This document shows, one piece after another, positions 26,457 through 34,014 of a stretch of 64,000 bases of DNA; within the stretch, counting starts at the first letter, position 1; each line of letters begins with the position of its first letter. Source of the stretch: Kiritimatiellia bacterium (GTDB taxonomy: Bacteria > Verrucomicrobiota > Kiritimatiellia > UBA8416 > JADHWI01). The DNA lies in NCBI GenBank assembly GCA_030744755.1, contig JASLPY010000009.1, forward strand, positions 45,786-109,785, given 5' to 3'. Both the position numbers and the translations under genes were made by a program. The notes beneath the pieces were generated by a model that saw only the letters and a program-made list of their open reading frames with translations, was not told where the DNA came from and searched no databases.

Positions 26457-28973
26457 ATGAAGATAGCTGTGCTTACATGCGTTTGGTTTCTTTCAGCGAT
26501 GGTCTTGAGCATGAATACCGGGACTGCACAAGCTGCCACGGATAGCGGGCAACGGGCGGCGGCCAAACCAAGTGTCTATGGCATCATAACGGAGGAAACT
26601 CCGTCGGTCCCGCAGTACTTCTCGTGGATCAACAACACAAACGAAGGAGCAACCGAAGAGCACACATTGATCAACCTTGCGTTCTTCAAATGGCTTCACG
26701 ATGAGTACGGTATGCGCCTGGGTATCTACGCGTGGGATGCGGGTAATATCGACAGTGCGAATTACTACGGAAGCATGCAGACAGAGAAGTTCAAGAGACA
26801 ATTCCCAAATGGATGGAAAGGAATTGCAGCCCTGGCCAAGGGATTTTCCTGTCGGCTGGGACTCTGGGGCGGCCCCGATGGATTTGGCAACACTCCTGAA
26901 GAAGAGGCGGCCCGAACGGAGCTCCTTGTGAGTCTCTGCCGCGACTACGGCCTTCAGCTCTACAAGTTTGATGCTGTATGCGGCCAGTTGCGGGATGAGA
27001 AGCAGGACGCCTTTGCAAATGCCATGGCGGAGTGCCGGAAGCACGCACCGGATCTGATCGTGCTCAATCACCGGCTCAACCTGGGCGATGCAAAACCCCA
27101 CGCCACAACGTTTCTCTGGGGAGGCGCAGAAACGTACATTGACGTGCACATGAGCAATCGGGGTACCGCCACACACAACCGCCTCGGCGCCCTGTCACGC
27201 GGCCTGCCGCCCGAGCTTCAGCGCTTGACGGAAGATCATGGTGTATGCCTGTCGTCCTGCCTTGATTTCTGGGAAGACGATCTGATCCTGCAGGCCTTTA
27301 ACCGTTGCCTGATCCTGGCACCGGAGATCTACGGAAACCCGTGGCTCCTCCGAGACGATGAATTCCCCAAGCTGGCCCGAATCTACAATCTTCACTACCG
27401 GAACCGCGAAATCCTGGTGAAGGGGATAGTGTTGCCCGAGGAACGTTACGGCCCGAACGCTGTCGCACGGGGTAACGCCAATACACGTTTTGTAACACTC
27501 CGTAACCTGACCTGGAACCCGGTTGTCTACCGGGTTGCGCTCAACAAGGAAATCGGACTAAACGAGCGCGGGGAAGTGCATGTCCGACGCTATCACCCGG
27601 CAGAACGGATCCTGGGGGATTTTGATTACGGCGATACGGTTGAGGTCAAAGTGGATCCGTTCCGATCCTATCTCCTCATGGCTACGGTCAAACCATGCCG
27701 CGAGATCGGTGTTGCCGGCTGCGATTACGAGGTCGTTCGTGACACGGCAGGAAAGCCGGCAATCGTGAAGCTCCTGGGTGCACCAGGCGAATCGGCAACG
27801 GTTGCCTTGCGTCCGGGGGCAGGCTCGTTCAGCAAGGCAATCCTGGATGGCAAGAGTTTTGACGGGATAGTCAAAGGTAAGGCCGCGGTTGATTTCCCCG
27901 GTAAGCCTATTGCGACTGCTTGGCACCGGAAGCTTGCCGATCTGAAGCCAATCGAAGTGCCCTCGGATGCTGAGCAACTATACGAAGCGACTTGTTTCAA
28001 GGCACAGAATGATGCCTTGGAAGTGCAGTCATTGGGACGCTCTGGGCCATCTGCGGTTCCGCAGGTAAAGAAGGCCAGGGAGGCATTCTTTAACCAGGAC
28101 CTGTTCTGGCGGCGCGGAATATGGAACCGGTACATGTATGACGGGCGGGCAGAAACTTTCTTTGGCGCTTACAAGGGAAAAAGAGATAAGCGCCTTGAGA
28201 AAGGGGCACTGCGTCTTGACCTGGGGCGTTCGACAGAAGCGGATAGCATTTCCCTGGATGCACTCTGGGAGACCGCCCGAGATGGGGAAGTCCCCTTGGA
28301 GATTGCCGTTGAGGTGTCGGCCGATTTGAAGTCATGGCGGCAAGTTGTGTTGAAGCGTGATGAGCAGGCCGGCACACATACAGTCAAGGTCGCAAACATC
28401 ACGCACAACGGAGGACAACACACGTTGTTTGATACCGATCTGCAGCGTTGGAGGGCATCGTTGGCCGGGTTGACGGGTATCCGCTACGTGAGAATCACCG
28501 GGGCACCGGCACGGATTTCGGAACTGGCGCTGTGGCGAGCAGAAAAACGAATTGATAGCTCGAATTGGCATGCCACCAACCTATTTGCCCCATACAAATC
28601 CGTTGAGCCGACCGCGGCGTGGCAGGCCACCGTCGCGATCGACGGTAACGCTCCCGAGGGGAGCTACCTCTGTGTTGCCATCAATGGTGAACACGGCCGG
28701 AATCAGGCTTTTGCTGCAATCCGAATGGGTGATGGATGGATTGGTGCATCGCAAAGAGCGCCATCTTTCCCCGCAGTAGTATGGGAGGCAGGTCCCAGGC
28801 AATTACCCAGCAACAACACCTATTTCTTTCCCATAACCGATGCCATGCGCGGAAAGAAGGCCGACGTTGTGATCCTGGGGCTCCCCGGCGGGAAGACCGA
28901 TATACAACCGGAGGTCTGGACGAGTGCACATGGCGCGCCAACGGCCTCCTTGACGCTGGTATTGGAGAAGTGA
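26457..28973 (+). CDS. secreted TIM-barrel glycosidase-like protein, family unassigned
   Basis: 838 residues from the ATG at 26457, which has a ribosome site and begins a signal peptide (MKIAVLTCVWFLSAMVLSM); an upstream GTG gives an implausible leader. The central part has features of clan-D-like (alpha-galactosidase-type) TIM barrels: WLHDEYGMRLGIYAWDAG, RLGLWGGPDGFG and LQLYKFDAVCG, the Asp of KFDAV being a candidate nucleophile, then HAPDLIVLNHRLNLGD. The C-terminal third (DLGRSTEADSISLDALW and later) looks like a sugar-binding beta-sandwich of discoidin type. Substrate unknown. A 13-codon piece of a paralogue lies at 24407-24445. The ORF is intact. Confidence 0.6.
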   Translation: MKIAVLTCVWFLSAMVLSMNTGTAQAATDSGQRAAAKPSVYGIITEETPSVPQYFSWINNTNEGATEEHTLINLAFFKWLHDEYGMRLGIYAWDAGNIDSANYYGSMQTEKFKRQFPNGWKGIAALAKGFSCRLGLWGGPDGFGNTPEEEAARTELLVSLCRDYGLQLYKFDAVCGQLRDEKQDAFANAMAECRKHAPDLIVLNHRLNLGDAKPHATTFLWGGAETYIDVHMSNRGTATHNRLGALSRGLPPELQRLTEDHGVCLSSCLDFWEDDLILQAFNRCLILAPEIYGNPWLLRDDEFPKLARIYNLHYRNREILVKGIVLPEERYGPNAVARGNANTRFVTLRNLTWNPVVYRVALNKEIGLNERGEVHVRRYHPAERILGDFDYGDTVEVKVDPFRSYLLMATVKPCREIGVAGCDYEVVRDTAGKPAIVKLLGAPGESATVALRPGAGSFSKAILDGKSFDGIVKGKAAVDFPGKPIATAWHRKLADLKPIEVPSDAEQLYEATCFKAQNDALEVQSLGRSGPSAVPQVKKAREAFFNQDLFWRRGIWNRYMYDGRAETFFGAYKGKRDKRLEKGALRLDLGRSTEADSISLDALWETARDGEVPLEIAVEVSADLKSWRQVVLKRDEQAGTHTVKVANITHNGGQHTLFDTDLQRWRASLAGLTGIRYVRITGAPARISELALWRAEKRIDSSNWHATNLFAPYKSVEPTAAWQATVAIDGNAPEGSYLCVAINGEHGRNQAFAAIRMGDGWIGASQRAPSFPAVVWEAGPRQLPSNNTYFFPITDAMRGKKADVVILGLPGGKTDIQPEVWTSAHGAPTASLTLVLEK

Positions 28974-28996
28974 GGGGAGCGAGGGAGGGATGGGAG

Positions 28997-31684
28997 TTAA
29001 GGGGTCGGTTCCAGACTTTCGAATTCATCCGATGACGCATCCTCTGCAATGACAGATGCGTAGGCGGGGCTGAGAATTGCGGGGTCGCTGTTCTGCATGA
29101 TAAGCCTTACCGTGATCTTGGTGGCCAGCGTGGCATCGACGATCTTGTCAGATGGCCCCTGCGAAATCGCGACAGGAAGGAAGATTGCTTGAACCGATCC
29201 GTCCGATCGCAACTGTCCCCACAATCTGACCTTGGAACGCAGACCTTCCAGGAGAGGGTTGTCACCAGGGATCACCGCCACAGAAGGGCCTCCTCCTGCT
29301 GCAAGTTTCTTTTTCGCCGCAGCAATGAACTTCAGTCCCTCCGCGGCAGCAGGCGCTTCAACGATAACCGTCCCACCGCTTTCTCCGTACTTCCGCAGGG
29401 TAGCCGTGGTGGAGTCTTCCAACCACTTTGACCCCTGGCCCGGCGACACCACTAGAACCGGCAGATTCTTCACCTCGGCGAAACCCGTTGAGGGTGTGAT
29501 CACAGCGGGGCTGAGCGATACACCGTATTGCTTTGATACCTGATCAATGATCCAGTCCAGCCGCTTCGGGACCGGCGCCCCACGGCTATCTGCACAGACT
29601 CCGGCAACCGGTGGACGTACGTTCGCGGCCAGGAAAACCATAGCCTGCGCCGTACCGATCACGCTTGAGCATTCACTATCGGCGTCAGTGGATATCCGGT
29701 AGTAGGCGGAAGTTCGCCGCGCCAGCTGCTCCGGGGATTCAGCCCTGACGCGCTGAAGATCCTTGAGACAACTCGATGGGTTGTAGTCATCACTTTCTCT
29801 CCAGTACCCGCCCGGAAGTTGTCGATCGAGCAGACGGCCTGCGAGATCCCGCCACGCTCCCCGCGATGTTATCGCGTGATCGCTTGGCCTGCTGCCGAAA
29901 TCACGCGCCGGGATACAGAAGTCCGTAATCGCATCCCATCCTGGAGCAGACGGATTGGCAGCACCGTTGGCATACTCGGACAGTATCTTTTCGTAACCGC
30001 GCCATCCGTGAGCAAAGCTTTGCCTGTGTTTGCCCAACAGTTTTGACAGTCCAACAATCCGGCCAATATCCGCCAGCACACTGTACGCCTGGAGCGTAGC
30101 CAGGTGTGTTGCTTTCGCCTGGACGCTCGGCAGACGAATTGCCGCCGAATCATCACGATATACGCCTTCAAAATGATTGATCTTGTACACGACCACCGCG
30201 TTCTTCCAGTTTCCCGACTTAGGCTGCCGATCGGCAATAGCCTTGGCGGCGGTTGCCAGCACGGTGGATAAACGCTTGGACATCATGACGGAACTCGCGC
30301 GAACATTCTCCAGGACAGGCCTCTGAGTCTTCTGAGGCAGACGGCCGGCCAGGTGGGCTTCCATCAGGCCGAACACGGCGACCGCCGTGCTGTCCATATC
30401 CGCCATCCCGAAGCGGTAGATGTTAAACGGGAGTCCCGGCATCTGCACGGGGCACTCGCCCATGGGTGGTTCGATTCTGTAAGGATTCTGAATTTCCTGG
30501 AAGCGCCGGCCCTGCATTGTTACAAGCCGGTAGCTTTCCTGAAACTTCTTGAGGTTCTTCTCTGCTCTACCAAGCTCTCCCTTGGATTCTATGGCATTCT
30601 CATGAGGTCCGGCCCTGCTTGGTCTCCTTGTAATGCGTGACTTCTGTTGGCTACGCTCTACTTTCTCAGTCAATGCGAGTTCATGTTCAATCATTGCCGC
30701 AAGTAGCCGCGTATTGATACAGACTGGACCCCAGAGCCCCTTGGCGGCACTGTCGACAATCTGCCCATCCGCCAGTTTTGAGGCCACTGACCGGCAAGCG
30801 TCGCCGTAGTAGTCTCCCGGCATTCTGGCGAGCGCCGCAGTTATCCATGCAAGATCCCACGTCGTATCGGGCAGACCGTAGATCTTGCAGCGCTGCACGA
30901 GTGACGATGCGATCCTTTGTGCGTTCTTATCCGTGCCGCTGACGCCGGAGCAGCGAAGCGAATACAGAGCCATGGCGTTAGCGCCCAGAAAACCTTCCGG
31001 CCACAATTCGGCGCCTTCCGCATAGATCGGTCCCGCTGGGACCTGGTTAGTATAGACCCTGACTATGGACCCGCTGGGATCCTGCACTTGGTTCTTACGG
31101 ACAACAGGTCCTTCAGGATCCGGCACGAGTGTTTTGCCACGTATGACCGGACCGTCGGCGTCCGGCACAAGTCTCTCCTTTCGGACTGAGCCCATGGGGT
31201 CCTTGACCAGGCGCTCGACCTTGCGCTTACCGACCACCTTACGTCCTACCACCGTCTTGCCTTTTGCAAGCTTCTGTGTGGCCCCAGCGGACACGCCTTG
31301 CCGCTGGACCTGGATCGCATCCTTGTATATGGGTTTGTAGACAGGTATGTATTCAGTCTTCTTCGTGTACCGTTCTATGACCTTCCTGTAGCGAAGCGGT
31401 TGCTCACGATAGCGTGTCTCCTGCATTCTGTAGCGTACGGTTCGCACGACGTTGGAAGCCGTCCCATACCCCACCCGCCGTTTCGGTTCCTTACCCGGTG
31501 CAAGCACGAAACCTCCCACTTCATTCCGTTCGGATCGACTGATAAGATGACTCACTGCATCCGAGAGTGCCTGTCGAACGTCACGTTCAGTGGTTGCCCT
31601 GTAATCCTCCTCAGCCCCCGTGACGGCAGGTACAATCATACAGGTGGTCAGCAGACAAACGGTCATACCTTTGCGGAATCCCAT
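28997..31684 (-). CDS. secreted toroid/DUF4159-like protein with repeat linker
   Basis: 895 residues; ATG preceded by GGGGGAG. A signal peptide ends near residue 24. Residues about 80-220 form an unusual linker: a Tyr/Arg-rich part (VRYRMQETRYREQPLRYRK) followed by four or five imperfect 14-residue repeats of the form LVPDPEGPVVRK. Next is an alpha/alpha-toroid-like region (ALYSLRCSGVSG, WDLAWITAALARM), another near SRGAWRDLAGRLLDRQLPGGYW, and a C-terminal DUF4159-like domain (LRKYGESGGTVIVEAPAAAE). It may be a larger relative of the 12190-13272 protein. It is transcribed toward the 26457 gene, only 23 bases from its stop. Function unknown. Confidence 0.65.
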   Translation of the reverse strand: MGFRKGMTVCLLTTCMIVPAVTGAEEDYRATTERDVRQALSDAVSHLISRSERNEVGGFVLAPGKEPKRRVGYGTASNVVRTVRYRMQETRYREQPLRYRKVIERYTKKTEYIPVYKPIYKDAIQVQRQGVSAGATQKLAKGKTVVGRKVVGKRKVERLVKDPMGSVRKERLVPDADGPVIRGKTLVPDPEGPVVRKNQVQDPSGSIVRVYTNQVPAGPIYAEGAELWPEGFLGANAMALYSLRCSGVSGTDKNAQRIASSLVQRCKIYGLPDTTWDLAWITAALARMPGDYYGDACRSVASKLADGQIVDSAAKGLWGPVCINTRLLAAMIEHELALTEKVERSQQKSRITRRPSRAGPHENAIESKGELGRAEKNLKKFQESYRLVTMQGRRFQEIQNPYRIEPPMGECPVQMPGLPFNIYRFGMADMDSTAVAVFGLMEAHLAGRLPQKTQRPVLENVRASSVMMSKRLSTVLATAAKAIADRQPKSGNWKNAVVVYKINHFEGVYRDDSAAIRLPSVQAKATHLATLQAYSVLADIGRIVGLSKLLGKHRQSFAHGWRGYEKILSEYANGAANPSAPGWDAITDFCIPARDFGSRPSDHAITSRGAWRDLAGRLLDRQLPGGYWRESDDYNPSSCLKDLQRVRAESPEQLARRTSAYYRISTDADSECSSVIGTAQAMVFLAANVRPPVAGVCADSRGAPVPKRLDWIIDQVSKQYGVSLSPAVITPSTGFAEVKNLPVLVVSPGQGSKWLEDSTTATLRKYGESGGTVIVEAPAAAEGLKFIAAAKKKLAAGGGPSVAVIPGDNPLLEGLRSKVRLWGQLRSDGSVQAIFLPVAISQGPSDKIVDATLATKITVRLIMQNSDPAILSPAYASVIAEDASSDEFESLEPTP

Positions 31685-31806
31685 ATCTACTCCCCCAAAA
31701 TGTGAGAAAATCGAGGGTCAAGCATGAGCGTCTGTGCCTTGACCCAATCAGCTCATTCCGTCATAGAACTCCCATGGTCGGCGCTGGGCGTTGATTCCTC
31801 CCTCCC

Positions 31807-32973
31807 CTAACGACCGAGGACTGTTTGGCGTTCTTCTACTATGGTTTCTACCAGTGCCTTTACGTTTTCTATGGGAACGTCGTTCATTATTTCCTGGCTG
31901 GGGCCGATGATGTGTCCGCCGTCCTTGCCCAGGATGCGGATTGTTTCGCGCGCCATCTCTTTTACCTCTTCCGGCGTGCCGAACGGGAGCTTGTCCTGGG
32001 TGGCAATGCCGCCCCAGAACACGAGGTCCTTCCCGTATTCCTTCTTGATATATGGAAGGTTCATGCAGGGCTGTACCGGCTCGAGGACCTTCAGTCCGAT
32101 TTCAAGCAGGTCCGGAATGAAGTCAGTGAGGCATCCGCAGGAATGCATGATGATGGGAATGCCCGCATCATTGTAGGGTTGCCATGCCCGTTTGATATAG
32201 GGTAGAACGAATTCTTCAAAGTTCTCTTGAGAGAAGAACGTTCCTACCTGCGTGCCAAGATCGTCCCCGTGATGTGCTACCTTGAAGCCCATTTCCACGA
32301 CTTTCTTGGCGTACTCGATCTTGTACTCAGTGATTTTCTCGAGCAGTTCATGCACTGCCTTCGGTTTGAGCGTCATGTTCATCATGTATTCCTGGAACCC
32401 CATCAGGGCGTAGGCACGTTCGTATATACCGAAGTAACCCGAAGGCATTACCAGGAAATCGCCGGATTTTTCTTCGTTGTCGCTGATCATCTCTTCGAAG
32501 ATGCGGTCCCGCGTGATGTCAGGAGCATTGTAGTTGGCCACGGCTTCTTCAACGTCCTGGTACAGACAGTCGGTATTGACGTCAGGCGGCATGAACTGCG
32601 CAACTTCGGGCCCCGCTTTCTTCTGGAGAGGATGGAAGCAGGCAAAGAACCCGTCGGACCCTACCTCGATGCCCATGCCCCAGGCGTCATATACGCGTTT
32701 TGCATCCCAGTGCGGGCCGCAGAAGCCCAACTCTTTGAGTCTCGCCATTTCTTCCCTGTCATTGCGGAAGAACAGTGGCTTGTCGTGATAGGACAGCGTA
32801 ATGCAGATATGGTTCTCGAGGTAGCCCTCGAGTTCGTCCGCACCGCCCAGGCCCAGCGCTTCGCTTATCTCCTTATCCCTCGTACGATCGGAAAATGTAA
32901 TCTGGCTTGGCAGGTAGTCTACATCCTCACCGTTGATGACGCGTAGCACTCTCTCTTCTTTTGTCATTGTCAT
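31807..32973 (-). CDS. uroporphyrinogen-decarboxylase-family protein (methyltransferase-like)
   Basis: 388 residues, start supported by AGGAGG. The sequence follows the URO-D/MtaA/CmuA fold: N-terminal ERVLRVINGEDVDYLP, central KVAHHGDDLGTQVGTFFS, IPIIMHSCGCLTDFIPDLLEIGLKVLEPVQP and FWGGIATQDKLPFGTPEEVKE, ending GGHIIGPSQEIMNDVP. The HxC (MHSCG) fits the zinc site of the methyltransferase branch, while the usual later Cys is replaced by the GPSQEI segment. Such genes are often found next to sugar or methyl-compound enzymes in PVC bacteria. It lies 24 bases after the SMP-30 gene, so the two are co-transcribed. True haem synthesis is unlikely; substrate unknown. Confidence 0.85.
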   Translation of the reverse strand: MTMTKEERVLRVINGEDVDYLPSQITFSDRTRDKEISEALGLGGADELEGYLENHICITLSYHDKPLFFRNDREEMARLKELGFCGPHWDAKRVYDAWGMGIEVGSDGFFACFHPLQKKAGPEVAQFMPPDVNTDCLYQDVEEAVANYNAPDITRDRIFEEMISDNEEKSGDFLVMPSGYFGIYERAYALMGFQEYMMNMTLKPKAVHELLEKITEYKIEYAKKVVEMGFKVAHHGDDLGTQVGTFFSQENFEEFVLPYIKRAWQPYNDAGIPIIMHSCGCLTDFIPDLLEIGLKVLEPVQPCMNLPYIKKEYGKDLVFWGGIATQDKLPFGTPEEVKEMARETIRILGKDGGHIIGPSQEIMNDVPIENVKALVETIVEERQTVLGR

Positions 32974-32997
32974 GATGGTCGCCTCCTGGTCCTTCTC

Positions 32998-33870
32998 TTA
33001 TCCCGCGAATTCCGGCTCCAACCGGCCCGTGACATCCGTTTCTATCCGGAACAAGTCCCCGGCCTGCGACTGGGCGGCGCGATCCTCATCGCTTAGCAGA
33101 AACCACGCCGTTGTTATGTAAAGAACGTTAAGATCCCTGCCTCCAAATGCCATGCAGGTGACGTTGGCAGCCGGAAGCTTCACTTCTCTTTCGATCTTCC
33201 CATCGGGATCATAACGCGTTACGCGCCATCCGTTCCAGTGCGCGCTCCAGATAAAGCCTTCCTGGTCGACGATCAATCCGTCGGGCCAGCCTGCATCCTC
33301 CGGTACATCGACAAACACCCGCCGCCCGCTGACGGCACCTGCCTCCAGGTCATAATCATACGCCAGTATTCTGCTGTTAAACATGTCGGTGAGGTACAAT
33401 GTACCGCCATCCGGGCTGAACCCTATGCCGTTTGCAACCGCGTAGCCGGTGTCGAGTTTGTGGATGCCTAAGTCGGGGTCAAGCCGGTAAAGCGATCCGT
33501 CCGGAGCGTTGAGATCCTGATCGTTGAGAGTCCCTATAAGGAAACGGCCCCTGGGATCAATCGAACCGTCATTGAATCTCACATCCGCGTTACCGGCTTC
33601 GGGATCAACAATGAACTCGGTCTTGTTTTCTTCCTGGTCCCAGAAATAGAGACCTGTTTTGGTCGCAAGTATCCACTGCCCTTTACTCCGCCGGGCAAGC
33701 GCCGTTATGGGGACGTCCAGCTTCCACTCGTTCGCGTCGCCTGTTGCGGGATCGTAGCGGTGTATTCTTGGACCACCCATGTCGATCCAGTAGACTGCCT
33801 GCTCTTCCGGAATCCAGATGGGTGTTTCTCCGGCAAGGTCCTGGGAGGGTACGACGTTCTCAACGCTCAT
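32998..33870 (-). CDS. SMP-30/gluconolactonase family lactonase
   Basis: 290 residues from the ATG at 33870, chosen for the AAGGAG just upstream; an in-frame start further out gives a basic leader with no signal sequence. Motifs fit the six-bladed SMP-30/LRE propeller: GETPIWIPEEQAVYWIDM (metal Glu), RFNDGSIDPRGRFLIGTL (NDG region, metal Asn), GYAVANGIGFSPDGGTLYLTD and PDGLIVDQEGFIWSAHWNG (metal Asp). It should hydrolyse a sugar-acid lactone in the cytoplasm. It heads a two-gene unit with the UroD-family gene. Confidence 0.9.
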   Translation of the reverse strand: MSVENVVPSQDLAGETPIWIPEEQAVYWIDMGGPRIHRYDPATGDANEWKLDVPITALARRSKGQWILATKTGLYFWDQEENKTEFIVDPEAGNADVRFNDGSIDPRGRFLIGTLNDQDLNAPDGSLYRLDPDLGIHKLDTGYAVANGIGFSPDGGTLYLTDMFNSRILAYDYDLEAGAVSGRRVFVDVPEDAGWPDGLIVDQEGFIWSAHWNGWRVTRYDPDGKIEREVKLPAANVTCMAFGGRDLNVLYITTAWFLLSDEDRAAQSQAGDLFRIETDVTGRLEPEFAG

Positions 33871-34014
33871 GGGCAATCTCCTTCTTTTTATAAACGGGAG
33901 TGTAGCGTGCATTCGTGGGTTATGCAACGTCCAGAAATCACTGGGCAGAAATCACTGGGGATTTGATAACTGCGAAATGCTCGAAAATCGCGAATAGGAA
34001 GTTCGCGTAGAGGG

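Noticed and set aside
31807..32973. True uroporphyrinogen decarboxylase for haem synthesis
   Set aside because: The HxC zinc-type motif and the pairing with a lactonase gene fit the methyltransferase-like branch; no other haem gene is nearby.
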